From the NCBI GenBank assembly GCA_900770945.1, contig CAAGME010000033.1, positions 1 through 64,000 of the forward strand: a stretch of 64,000 bases of DNA, in the 5' to 3' direction. The notes below the pieces were generated by a model. The model was not told where the DNA came from. It made no database searches and saw only the letters and a program-made list of their open reading frames with translations. The DNA is from Clostridia bacterium (GTDB taxonomy: Bacteria > Bacillota > Clostridia > Christensenellales > Borkfalkiaceae). Below, piece after piece: positions 8,940-16,218 of the stretch (position 1 is its first letter; the number at the start of each line of letters is the position of its first letter). Position numbers and translations under genes: made by a program.

Positions 8940-9389
8940 TTACCTTATTAAGCAATCTTGTAAGGATCTTGTATTTCTGTCATAATCATTATCAAAAATA
9001 AAGGGGGAGTGAGTAACCGCTAATAGTTGTCTACAGCATTTGGTTTTCATAATATCTGGGATTAACATTCTCTGCCACTCAATTGACAAAGATAACTCCG
9101 GTTCATCAAATAGTATAAAATAATCTTTATCATTATCCAAGTATAATTTTGAAAATATAGAAATCATTTGCTTTTCTCCGGATGATAAATTCGAGAAAAC
9201 AATGGATGCGTTTTCATCGTCGTCGCTTTTTATATTAACTTTAAGCTCGTTTTTTATAAATTCCATTTTTTTGTTATATAGGTATTTATTGCAGACCGAA
9301 ACGAAATCTTCAATATTTCCGACATTCTTACTTTGTTCTTCATAAATATCAACTAAGGAATTTATATAATTTAAAAGTATTATGTTATT
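8940..9389 (-). pseudogene. C-terminal half of an AAA_15/AAA_21 ATPase (AriA/OLD-like), 5' end lost
   Basis: About 150 codons remain of a DNA-repair/defence ATPase of the ABC-like AAA_21 type. They carry the signature LSSGEKQ, Walker B ILFDEPELSLS and the H-loop THSPFIFD. The Walker A half is missing. At about 9389 the homologous sequence stops, and the reading frame continues only as antisense of the gene on the opposite strand. It precedes the DUF4435-like gene by 6 nt. The pair resembles a PARIS-like anti-phage locus inactivated by a deletion or rearrangement. Confidence 0.7.
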
Positions 9390-10346
9390 ATGGGATGGAT
9401 AGCAAATGCCTTTCAAGAAAAATACGCGGACGATATTCCGTTGGTTTTGGCAACGACTTATTTTAATTCTATGGCATGTGAAATCGACGAGAACACCGTT
9501 GCAAGGAAATTGGCGGGCATCGCACACGTAATCGTATGCAATAACGAATATACAAGACTAATAAAAGATCGCGCACAATGTAAAGGTCCGTTTAACGGTG
9601 CCGTTGCGATTTATTGTAAAGGAGGCAAACCAAAGCAGTTCAGAAAAGATAGCGTTTACCATGGCACTTCCCTTGAAACAATGATCATCCAGGAAGTTCA
9701 GAAATATATTACTGCAAAGGTGGATGAAACCGCTCCGACTTATGAATCGTTGCATACCGAAGCGGTTAAAGAACAAGCAAAGCAAAACGAAGCAATGCTG
9801 TCTGAATTTTTCGATGAAAACGGAACTCTTGAAGATCGTCTGAAAAAAGCAAAAGACCGGATAGCCGAATTAACATCGGAAAACTTACATCTAAAAATGA
9901 AGCACGAAAATCTTCAAAAAAAGATGGAATGCAACAATGCTTTGATCCCCCTTCTAAAAAAAGCAAATATATCGGAATTTTATGAAGGAGAACAACACGA
10001 TTTAGTTGTTACAATATTACAAAAAGCTCTTTGCTCGTGCGGAACTGAAGAAACGAGACGGAATGAGTTGCTTACAGCATTATTAAAAGAAAATGCAATA
10101 AGCGGAAACGGCGTAGAAACTTTTGAGGTTGTAAAAAGAATTTTTTCAAACGGCGAGGAAATGTCTCCACAAAATATTGCAGACTTAAAACGGATCGGTT
10201 TTGAAATCGTTAGTGAAAGTCCGCATTATAAACTTGTGTATAAAAACAGCAAATATTGGTTTACAGTTTCAAAAACGCCGAGCGATAGAAGGGGTGGAAA
10301 GAATTTAGCGTCTGATATAACAAGGCGGCTTTCCGTATACAAATAA
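9390..10346 (+). CDS. Unknown coiled-coil protein, probably missing its 5' end
   Basis: A 318-aa reading frame with no ribosome site before its first ATG, beginning abruptly at the junction with the truncated ATPase. The N-terminal ~100 residues look like the middle of a domain. Residues ~120-170 form a coiled coil (EDRLKKAKDRIAELTSENLH). The last ~45 residues (SPHYKLVYK, then KTPSDRRGGKNLASDI) form a compact basic domain resembling small dsRNA-binding/HicA-like folds. GC is higher than in the ATPase remnant, so the two came from different sources. It is probably a remnant; I do not recognise the full-length family. Confidence 0.5.
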   Translation: MGWIANAFQEKYADDIPLVLATTYFNSMACEIDENTVARKLAGIAHVIVCNNEYTRLIKDRAQCKGPFNGAVAIYCKGGKPKQFRKDSVYHGTSLETMIIQEVQKYITAKVDETAPTYESLHTEAVKEQAKQNEAMLSEFFDENGTLEDRLKKAKDRIAELTSENLHLKMKHENLQKKMECNNALIPLLKKANISEFYEGEQHDLVVTILQKALCSCGTEETRRNELLTALLKENAISGNGVETFEVVKRIFSNGEEMSPQNIADLKRIGFEIVSESPHYKLVYKNSKYWFTVSKTPSDRRGGKNLASDITRRLSVYK

Positions 10347-10352
10347 ATGGCA

Positions 10353-10390
10353 AGGGGCTTGCGATTTTTAGTCGCAAGCCCTGTTTTTAT
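10353..10390 (+). terminator. Terminator of the 9390-10346 gene
   Basis: A 10-bp stem GGGCTTGCGA/TCGCAAGCCC is followed by TGTTTTT on the + strand, 7 nt after the stop codon. Confidence 0.8.
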
Positions 10391-10435
10391 GCTAAAATCA
10401 TTCTAAATCTTTAATATATAAAGCAAATCCGTAAG

Positions 10436-10550
10436 GAGCGAAGCGACGGAATAGCGATTGCTGCCTAGCCAATCGCGTCACCATTGCCTATTTTAAATAA
10501 AAAGTAAATCCGAACCATTCGCTCGTTACGAGCCAACAATTCGGATTATA
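10436..10550. repeat. Hairpin-rich spacer downstream of tRNA-Arg
   Basis: Two stem-loops are visible: GCGATTG with CAATCGC, and AATCCGAA with TTCGGATT enclosing GCTCG/CGAGC. The second could act as terminator or processing signal for the leftward tRNA-Arg transcript. No gene is visible. Confidence 0.45.
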
Positions 10551-10556
10551 ACTTCT

Positions 10557-10633
<77 letters not shown>

Positions 10634-10693
10634 ATATAAACTATATTAAACTGTACAACTTGCTTTCTCTTCAACTGTTATCTATCGACAATT

Positions 10694-10774
10694 GGAGAGA
10701 GCGTAGCTCTGCGCCCGAGACCTTGGTCGAGGAAGTGCGGACGAATGTCTGCTTACAGTTGAGCTAATGGTGCA
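10694..10774 (-). repeat. tRNA-Arg 5'-half/hairpin module 1
   Basis: On the - strand this begins with the first 18 nt of the tRNA-Arg gene (acceptor 5' strand through D-loop) and then diverges. It continues into GCRGAC/GTCCGC-type and AGAGC-TAC-GCTCT hairpins. This copy carries G-U compensated changes in the first hairpin. It is the closest of three modules to the intact tRNA. Confidence 0.8.
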
Positions 10775-10839
10775 TATATGAAATTGTTTTTTTGCAACAC
10801 CTAAACCCGCTTACCCGATTATCATTCGAAGTCTCAACA

Positions 10840-10921
10840 GGAGAGAGCGTAGCTCTGCGCCCGAGACCTTTGGTCGAGGAAGTGCGGACAAACGTCCGCT
10901 TACAGTTGAGCTAATGGTGCA
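10840..10921 (-). repeat. tRNA-Arg 5'-half/hairpin module 2
   Basis: The same ~81-nt module as at 10694, about 146 nt further upstream in the leftward transcript. The spacer to module 3 partly shares ATCATTC.AAGTCTCAAC with the spacer between modules 1 and 2. Confidence 0.8.
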
Positions 10922-10984
10922 TGATATAGATTTGTAATAGTGATAACTTTGTATTCCTCACGACTATCATTCAAAGTCTCAACC

Positions 10985-11065
10985 GGAGAGAGCGTAGCTC
11001 TGCGCCCGAGACCTTGGTCGAGGAAGTGCGGACGAACGTCCGCTTACAGTTGAGCTAATGGTGCA
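10985..11065 (-). repeat. tRNA-Arg 5'-half/hairpin module 3
   Basis: The promoter-proximal copy of the half-tRNA module. Its hairpin GCGGACGTTCGTCCGC is perfect. Confidence 0.8.
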
Positions 11066-11147
11066 GGATGACATAAACCCTCGGCACGGCATCAAATCAA
11101 CAATCGCAATAGCATACAAAACAGCCTGCTTCTTTCAAAGCTTTATT

Positions 11148-11176
11148 ATTTTATAACTAAAAAGACAATTTGTCAA
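11148..11176 (-). promoter_or_regulatory. Promoter of the half-tRNA array and tRNA-Arg
   Basis: On the - strand TTGACA (11171-11176) is exactly 17 nt from TAAAAT (11148-11153). It points leftward through the three modules toward tRNA-Arg, so all of them are probably in one precursor RNA. Confidence 0.75.
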
Positions 11177-11413
11177 CTGTAATAACGCAAAACGCAAAAA
11201 TACACGAAAAAAAATCTTTACAAAAGAATAAAACTATACAAATCCCCCTCTTCAATACTTTTTTTCAATAAAAAAACACAACAAGCCACGCACAAGCCCA
11301 TCTAAAAGCAACCAAATTTTTTCAGATTATATAATAAAAGTCGGGGCGCGGAAAGAAGCCCTCAACTTTTTTTGTAGAAGTAAATGAAAACAAGCAACTC
11401 GCCTTCCTTTATT
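11177..11413. other. Intergenic region without a visible gene
   Basis: This is AT-rich sequence between the tRNA promoter and the ArdA-like gene. I see no coding region or strong hairpin in it. Confidence 0.5.
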
Positions 11414-11644
11414 TCAGTTACGACAAGCCACGCCTACCGAGCGATCTTCGATGCCCTCAACGTCTTGTATAAACAATTCTTCGTCAATGCCGTCAAGTTC
11501 AAAGCCTTCTTTTTTAAGTTCTTCGACTATTTCGTCCCAGTCGGAATAGTCCGAAAGGTCAAGCCATTTCGAGCCTAACGCTCGTTCGTTGCATTCGTTG
11601 TAACTGCCCCAAGAACCTATTACGATTTTTATATTGTTACTCAT
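11414..11644 (-). CDS. Short ArdA-like antirestriction protein
   Basis: A 76-aa protein starting MSNNIKIVIGSWGSYN. The string of small elements (IGSWGSYNE, KWLDLSDYSDWDEI, EELFIQDVEGI) matches the N-terminal domain of ArdA, a DNA-mimic inhibitor of type I restriction carried by plasmids, conjugative elements and phages. Full ArdA is about 165 aa, so only domain 1 is present; it is acidic as expected for a mimic. The start is set by AAGGAG 9 nt upstream. It is the last gene of a small operon (12266 to 11414). Confidence 0.6.
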   Translation of the reverse strand: MSNNIKIVIGSWGSYNECNERALGSKWLDLSDYSDWDEIVEELKKEGFELDGIDEELFIQDVEGIEDRSVGVACRN

Positions 11645-11735
11645 TTTTAAGTTCTCCTTCGATAATAAGTTTTTCTTCAATTCTGTCTTTTGCTTCGTCG
11701 AGCAATTCTTCTAAATCAATGATGGGTGTGTTCAT
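11637..11735 (-). CDS. Predicted 32-aa acidic micro-protein
   Basis: This small frame (MNTPIIDLEELLDEAKDRIE and on) starts in a TAATG overlap with the upstream gene's stop. It ends overlapping the ArdA-like start by a few bases. This tight coupling and an amphipathic acidic sequence suggest it is translated; it may also just couple translation. There is no recognisable family. Confidence 0.45.
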   Translation of the reverse strand: MNTPIIDLEELLDEAKDRIEEKLIIEGELKNE

Positions 11736-11983
11736 TATTTGCAAGCCTCCGTTTCGTCGATATAAATTTTTTCATAGATGCTACCGTATTCGATGTAATG
11801 ACCGCGTTCGTCTTCAAACACTTGATAATCCAGAACGCTTATGCGTCCTTGTTTCGTAACGGCAAAAGTGATAAGTTTCTTGTCGGGGCAGTACATAACG
11901 GTGTCAAATCTTACAAGACATTCACCGTCGTTGTAATCGAACCCATCTGTGTCGATAAATGCAATTTCGTTAAGGTTAATCAT
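11735..11983 (-). CDS. Hypothetical accessory protein (82 aa)
   Basis: An 82-aa protein beginning MINLNEIAFIDTDGFD, with AGGAGG 8 nt before the ATG. It has no membrane segment and no motif I recognise. It sits between two small genes and the ArdA-like gene on the same strand, as in mobile-element accessory operons. Confidence 0.65.
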   Translation of the reverse strand: MINLNEIAFIDTDGFDYNDGECLVRFDTVMYCPDKKLITFAVTKQGRISVLDYQVFEDERGHYIEYGSIYEKIYIDETEACK

Positions 11984-11996
11984 TTTCAAATCCTCC

Positions 11997-12266
11997 TTAT
12001 ATCGTCTTGTACCAAACTGAGTATTCAACCTCAATATCTCTGCCTTCGTATTCGTAATACATAGTCACGTAACCTTTGTATTCGTTTTCTTTTCCGAATA
12101 CAGGGAAACAATGCTTATCAACGTCATCGAAAGCGCGGGTGTATTGTTTGCCGTTTTTTGAAACGCATTTACAAAACAGCGTGCCTTCATCGTTGATGAA
12201 TCCGAGACCGGATAACTTTTCGTTAGAATTTCTAACTTTTCTTATTGAGTAAACTACTTTTTTCAT
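11997..12266 (-). CDS. Hypothetical accessory protein (89 aa)
   Basis: An 89-aa protein beginning MKKVVYSIRKVRNSNEKL, with GGAGG upstream of the ATG at 12266; a longer frame upstream has no ribosome site. The first gene of the operon leading to the ArdA-like gene. It appears soluble and rich in Tyr near the C-terminus; the family is unknown. Confidence 0.65.
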   Translation of the reverse strand: MKKVVYSIRKVRNSNEKLSGLGFINDEGTLFCKCVSKNGKQYTRAFDDVDKHCFPVFGKENEYKGYVTMYYEYEGRDIEVEYSVWYKTI

Positions 12267-12553
12267 TTGGGATATACCTCCGTTTTTTATTAGCCTTTCG
12301 GCAAAGACGGAGTAGCACCGAGAAAAGCAAACGTAAGTGCGAGTTAAAGTCGCAATCCCCGAAGTCAACGAAAAAGGACAAAATTGTTGCGTAAATGAAA
12401 AAAGAGCCAAACTCAATAGCGAGTCTGACTCTTGGTATTATTAAAGTTTTCAGCGACAATTTTTCCCGTTTACTTCGGCTTTTAACTGTGCTACAACGGC
12501 AAAGACGAAAGGCAAAAAACCGGAGCGGTATCTTTATTGTTATGTCTATTGAA
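12267..12553. other. Intergenic region with one hairpin
   Basis: An imperfect stem (AGAGCCAAACTC with GAGTCTGACTCT) lies at about 12403-12434. No gene is convincing. The right edge leads into the inverted repeat. Confidence 0.45.
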
Positions 12554-12740
12554 AAAACTGTTATACGGTCTTTCATAGCAAGCACCTGTTTTTGAGCATA
12601 GAAAAAGCCGAGCGATTAAACGCCCGGCAGTTTCTTCTTTTTGCCGTTCAAATCGACTTTTATGCCGAAATATTCGTTAGAAAAGAATAATACGAACTCT
12701 AACTTATCGTCAGGGTTCGTATTATTCCCTAATGGCGGAG
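12554..12740 (-). repeat. 187-bp inverted repeat, left copy
   Basis: Matches 15607-15793 in inverted orientation at roughly 95% over 187 nt. Read on the - strand it begins at the 3' end of tRNA-Ser (CTCCGCCATTAG). It then forms AATAATACGAAC/GTTCGTATTATT followed by CTTTTC, which can terminate the tRNA. A second, shorter GC stem (GCCGGGCG with CGCTCGGC) follows. Confidence 0.85.
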
Positions 12741-12824
12741 AAGGCGGGATTTGAACCCGCGCTACGATTACCTCGTACTACTCCCTTAGCAGGGGAGCCC
12801 CTTCAGCCACTTGGGTACTTCTCC
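12733..12824 (-). tRNA. tRNA-Ser (anticodon GCT)
   Basis: A class II tRNA of about 92 nt with encoded CCA. The acceptor is GGAGAAG/CTTCTCC, the anticodon stem CTCCC/GGGAG with loop CTGCTAA (anticodon GCT), followed by a long variable arm and GGTTCAAATCC T-loop. Its own promoter is just upstream. Confidence 0.95.
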
Positions 12825-12888
12825 ATAGCTGTAGTAAAAATACTTTATTATTCGGCGAATCATCGCTCGATTTTTCAATCGCCTATTT

Positions 12889-12917
12889 ATGATAGCATAA
12901 TTAAGCGGCTTTGTCAA
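12889..12917 (-). promoter_or_regulatory. Promoter of tRNA-Ser
   Basis: On the - strand TTGACA (12912-12917) lies 17 nt from TATCAT (12889-12894), reading into tRNA-Ser. Confidence 0.7.
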
Positions 12918-13042
12918 AGAGATTTATCGTTTTTTTTGTTATTCTTTTATATTTTTCGCGTGTAAAACCATCGCATAACGCTGTTGCTTGCATCGAATTC
13001 GATTTTTAATCGTTTTTTTGCGAAAAAGCCTAAAAGTCGCTA

Positions 13043-13618
13043 TTAAAAAGCAATAATTCCGAGATGTTCGAGTAAAATTTTCAATCCGATTAAAATAAGA
13101 ATTACTCCGCCCGCTATTTGCGCTTTTTTATTGAATTTGTTGCCGACAACGCTGCCGATTTTTAGTCCCAAAGCCGAAAAAGCAAAAGTAGTACAGCCGA
13201 TTATCGAAATTGCAACCCAAATATTGATTTCAGGGTCGAATGAGAATGTTATTCCGACGGCAAGCGCGTCTACGCTCGTTGCAAAAGCCATCAAAAGCAT
13301 TGTGAAAAACGCAAACGAATCAGTGACTTCCTCGTCGTCTTTCATAAAAGCTTCCTTTATCATTTTCCCGCCGAGAAAAGCAAGAAGAAAAAACGCAATC
13401 CAGTGGTCTAATTTTTCGATATAATCGCTGTTTTCAAAGATTTTGCCTAAAAAGTAACCCGCAAGCGGCATTAAAGCCTGAAATCCGCCGAACCACGCGC
13501 CGACGATAAAATAATGTTTCGGCTTAGGTTTTTCGACCGACAAGCCTTTTCCGACGGCAACGGCGAATGCGTCCATAGAGAGCGCGATACCTAAAAGAAT
13601 AATTTCGAATATACTCAT
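13043..13618 (-). CDS. mntP: Manganese efflux pump MntP
   Basis: A 191-aa, six-TM protein. It has the repeated acidic helices of MntP: ALSMDAFAVAVGKG in TM1 and FATSVDALAVGITF in TM4, whose Asp residues are required for Mn2+ export. The ATG at 13618 (MSIFEI) follows AGGTAA; an upstream in-frame ATG lies inside the expression platform. A yybP-ykoY riboswitch directly upstream fits Mn-induced expression. It lies between the two copies of the 187-bp inverted repeat. Confidence 0.95.
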   Translation of the reverse strand: MSIFEIILLGIALSMDAFAVAVGKGLSVEKPKPKHYFIVGAWFGGFQALMPLAGYFLGKIFENSDYIEKLDHWIAFFLLAFLGGKMIKEAFMKDDEEVTDSFAFFTMLLMAFATSVDALAVGITFSFDPEINIWVAISIIGCTTFAFSALGLKIGSVVGNKFNKKAQIAGGVILILIGLKILLEHLGIIAF

Positions 13619-13675
13619 AATTACCTCGTAAAAAAGCGCGGCATGCGCGCTTCGAAATTTCAAGCGCGAAAAAAC
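13619..13675 (-). promoter_or_regulatory. Terminator/antiterminator of the mntP riboswitch
   Basis: On the - strand GCGCTT-GAAATTTCG-AAGCGC overlaps AAGCGCG-CATGC-CGCGCTT followed by TTTT. The two stems are mutually exclusive, giving a transcriptional switch just ahead of the mntP ribosome site. Confidence 0.8.
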
Positions 13676-13761
13676 TTACTTGAGTCTCGGCGTTTAAGGC
13701 AAGCCGGAAGCCCGTCGGTATGTTGACTTGCCGCTCCAAAAGAGATATCTACTCCCTCAAT
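13676..13761 (-). promoter_or_regulatory. yybP-ykoY manganese riboswitch
   Basis: On the - strand the aptamer has the family hallmarks in order: GGGAGTAG, then GTCAACATACC, and finally GCCGAGACTC. It is upstream of the Mn exporter mntP, the standard target of this class, which turns expression on when Mn2+ binds. Confidence 0.88.
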
Positions 13762-13768
13762 TGCGCCT

Positions 13769-13797
13769 ATACTATCATTTTTATTTTGATTAGTCAA
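13769..13797 (-). promoter_or_regulatory. Promoter of mntP
   Basis: On the - strand TTGACT (13792-13797) is 17 nt from TAGTAT (13769-13774), a few bases before the aptamer. Confidence 0.7.
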
Positions 13798-13869
13798 GAA
13801 AAATTCGCCGTAAATGAGATATTAACTTGTTTGAAAAATAGAACAAAACACCCTTGCCTCTTGTTATCA

Positions 13870-14113
13870 GGGAGAATAGCGGTGATTATCATGTTTACGC
13901 CGAAATATCACAGAAAAGTTGTTTTTGGAATACTGTTGGCAGATATCGGAACGATATTGTAAAAGTACAATAATGATAATTGAGCAGTATACTAAGCTCG
14001 AGTATATGTATGGGGATAGGCGTTTCGGTAGCCGAGGACATTATGTAGAGGCTGGCGGGTATAACAAGCAAGCCGTAAAAAAACATATACTATTTATTTT
14101 GAATAATTTCTAA
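13870..14113 (+). pseudogene. IS200/IS605-family transposase (TnpA) relic
   Basis: Two pieces of a Y1 HUH transposase remain in different frames. MFTPKYHRKVVFG with LLADIGTIL is the N-terminal part. MYGDRRFGSRGHYVEAGGYN followed by a KKHI helix is the C-terminal part. The middle, including the HUH metal-binding motif, is deleted, so the remnant is inactive. No flanking terminal hairpins are clear. It marks this segment as a former insertion site. Confidence 0.75.
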
Positions 14114-14212
14114 GTCTTCCTCTATTTCGATGACTTGATCTTCACCCGAGGAAGTCAAAACATCGGTTGTTACGGGGATTATTTTCGTTTCTGTCGGTGT
14201 AAAAATTTTCAT
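14090..14212 (-). CDS. Possible 40-aa protein
   Basis: A short frame (MKIFTPTETKIIPVTTDVLT and on, ending in an acidic tail) with GAGG upstream of its ATG. It overlaps the 3' edge of the transposase relic on the opposite strand. It could be real or the tail of a decayed gene; there is no family match. Confidence 0.35.
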   Translation of the reverse strand: MKIFTPTETKIIPVTTDVLTSSGEDQVIEIEEDLEIIQNK

Positions 14213-14235
14213 ATGTTAGACCTCAGTTGTTAAGC

Positions 14236-15327
14236 TTATGTAAAACCGAAGAATCCGTTTACTTTTGAGATGCCATCGTATTTTTTGTTAAATTCAAAAT
14301 TAGCATTTTCACTGCGATTAAAACTTCCGCCGGCTTTGGTGTAAAAACCGTAAGTATAATTTGATATAACAATATTTCCGTTGACTGTCAATAAGTCGGC
14401 AAATGGTGACATATCTATTGCAGCGGTTTCGACTTTGTTTGTAGATGTTATCGTTAATTCTGACGTATCCGTAAATGATAAAGTTTTTGCCGGCGTAGAA
14501 AGTATAATCGCACTTTCGGAGGTGTCTTTTATTGTGAGCTTGCCGCTTAATTCCAAAGCCTTTGCAGTGATTGCCGTTTTTACATTTGTTATAGTGCAAA
14601 TTGCATTTTCCCGAATGTCTACTTTGCCGACGGCAATTCCGTATTCGCAACCCGATATTTTTAACTGTTCCTTTATTGTAAAAGTAAGGTTTCCCGTTAT
14701 ACCGTTTACGGCGTTCGAAATATTTATCTCACCGCTTTTGATTGTCGAATGACCTGTTAATTCTATGGCACGGCTCAGCTTGGTGTTTATTTCAATTTTT
14801 GCCGAAGATGTAAAAGCCGTTTTTAATGCGTAACCACCGCCGGTTGCGTTGCCCATTGATATATTTAAGGAACTATTGTTTATCGTTAATTCAGCTGTTT
14901 CAATTACGCCGGAATAAAGATTGCCGTTGCCCGAAAATGTTACGTTAACGGGGCTATAGACGGACTTTTGCGCCGTTTCATAACATATCTTGTTGTCGCC
15001 CGTCAAGGAAATATTTACGCCGTTCGGAGCACAAACGGATAAGGGGACGGAAGAATTATAGTTGTCGAGAGTAATTGCTAACACTCCGTTATCGGCGGCT
15101 GCCGTTATGTTTTCGGGTAAAGAAGTAAAATCGGTTGTAAACAATTTGTTTCCTATCTTTACATAGGTCGGCACGTCCGTTTCTATCGCTCCGAAGCCGT
15201 CGTAAACGTAGCCCGAATTTAGGATAAATTTGTATGTGCCGTTTTCCGACATTTCGGTTTTGTAGCTGTCGGAATAAATGCTCGGACAAGCGATACGATA
15301 ATTGTAGTTGTCCTTTTTTGCGGTCAT
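14236..15327 (-). CDS. Beta-helix carbohydrate-binding-like protein (Cthe_2159/DUF4353-type), probably 5'-truncated
   Basis: A 363-aa protein made of short Ser/Thr/Asn-rich strands in a right-handed parallel beta-helix pattern (for example SLTGDN, FSGNGNLYSG, ELTINNSSLNI). This resembles the Cthe_2159 family of secreted polysaccharide-binding proteins. A signal peptide expected for such a protein is absent at the available start, and no ribosome site is evident, so the 5' end was probably lost when this segment was rearranged. There are no catalytic residues to point to. Confidence 0.6.
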   Translation of the reverse strand: MTAKKDNYNYRIACPSIYSDSYKTEMSENGTYKFILNSGYVYDGFGAIETDVPTYVKIGNKLFTTDFTSLPENITAAADNGVLAITLDNYNSSVPLSVCAPNGVNISLTGDNKICYETAQKSVYSPVNVTFSGNGNLYSGVIETAELTINNSSLNISMGNATGGGYALKTAFTSSAKIEINTKLSRAIELTGHSTIKSGEINISNAVNGITGNLTFTIKEQLKISGCEYGIAVGKVDIRENAICTITNVKTAITAKALELSGKLTIKDTSESAIILSTPAKTLSFTDTSELTITSTNKVETAAIDMSPFADLLTVNGNIVISNYTYGFYTKAGGSFNRSENANFEFNKKYDGISKVNGFFGFT

Positions 15328-15393
15328 GGCGAAATCGATTTTTTCAAAAGCACTTCGCTCCTTTGTAATAGTTTCGGCGAAAATTTCTCGAAT

Positions 15394-15555
15394 ATGACTG
15401 TTTCCTCGAAATCAAAGAAACAACAGCCTAATGGTCGAAATAATTGTGCGCTATATAACGACGACTCTCTGAGTCAACTCTTCGAATCGATGCTATCTAA
15501 AATTGATTTGACAAATCCAATGAGTTATGATGAATGGATAAATAGTATTAAATAA
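15394..15555 (+). CDS. Possible 53-aa protein or gene fragment
   Basis: A short frame beginning MTVSSKSKKQQPNGRNN and ending SYDEWINSIK. There is no convincing ribosome site and no known family. It lies between the truncated beta-helix gene and the right inverted repeat, and may be the tail of a lost gene. Confidence 0.3.
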   Translation: MTVSSKSKKQQPNGRNNCALYNDDSLSQLFESMLSKIDLTNPMSYDEWINSIK

Positions 15556-15606
15556 AAGACAGCTCGTATAGTTTTAACGCATATTATTCGATTTACGTTA
15601 CTAACG

Positions 15607-15793
15607 CTCCACCATTAGTAAATAATACGAACCCTGACGATAAGTTAGAGTTCGTATTGTTCTTTTCTAACGAATATTTCGGCATAAAAGTCGATTTGAA
15701 CGGCAAAAAGAAGAGTCAGCCGGGCGTTTAACCGCTCGGCTTTTTCTATGTTCAAAAATAGGTGCTTGCTATGAAAGACCGTATAACAGTTTT
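15607..15793 (+). repeat. 187-bp inverted repeat, right copy
   Basis: An inverted duplicate of 12554-12740, including CTCCACCATTAG, which matches the 3' end of tRNA-Ser, and the AATAATACGAAC hairpin. The tRNA body itself is not duplicated. Confidence 0.85.
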
Positions 15794-15955
15794 GCGTGGA
15801 TTTTTGACGTTTTCAAGGAGTAAAGTCATACTCGAAAAGGACTGAAAAATGGTTTTTGCGGTAGTAAAAAAGGACGGCGCAGGGAAACACCGCCCGAAAC
15901 AAAACTGAGCGAAAAAACACTCGGAAGAGATAAAAGGCACAAAACTCAAAATATG

Positions 15956-16124
15956 CCGACGAGCGAAGAATTACGGGGCGATTCGCCAAGCGGTTTAGCG
16001 GCGAACGCCCCGTTTCGCTCGGCTTTGAGTTTGTCTTTTTATCCGAGTTCAGAGAGTTTGTTTGGCGGATGCTTGACCGCGACGCGAAGCGGTGCGCTTG
16101 TACAAGTCAAGCACCCGCCAAAGC
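15956..16124. repeat. Two consecutive long GC-rich hairpins
   Basis: The first hairpin (15956-16023) pairs ACGGGGCG and TTCGCC arms with GGCGAA and CGCCCCGT, closed by outer GCCGA/GCGAA arms. The second (about 16059-16124) pairs TTTGGCGG/TGCTTGAC with GTCAAGCA/CCGCCAAA. Each stem is 14-16 bp with single bulges. Neither is followed by a T-run, so they are not ordinary terminators. No coding function is supported. Confidence 0.65.
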
Positions 16125-16153
16125 GCCATTTGAAGTTTACAATGGCTTTTTAC

Positions 16154-16182
16154 TTGAATTTTATAGCAAAATCGTGTATAAT
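16154..16182 (+). promoter_or_regulatory. Promoter of the HExxH lipoprotein
   Basis: TTGAAT (16154-16159) is 17 nt from a perfect TATAAT (16177-16182), 37 nt before the start codon. Confidence 0.75.
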
Positions 16183-16218
16183 AAAAAAACAATATAGCCG
16201 TTATTGTGAGGGCGTTTT

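Noticed and set aside
8940..9527. Full 195-codon reading frame for the AAA ATPase
   Set aside because: The first ~46 codons are antisense to the opposing gene and carry no ATPase similarity, so only 8940-9389 is kept as a remnant.
10694..11065. Possible CRISPR array
   Set aside because: Only three ~81-nt repeats with ~64-nt spacers that are partly similar to each other, and the repeat contains tRNA sequence. No cas genes are present.
15540..15731. A + strand frame through the right inverted repeat ending in NGKKKSQPGV and a stop
   Set aside because: It has no start codon and coincides with the terminator hairpin of the repeat. It may be a gene tail, but coding cannot be supported.
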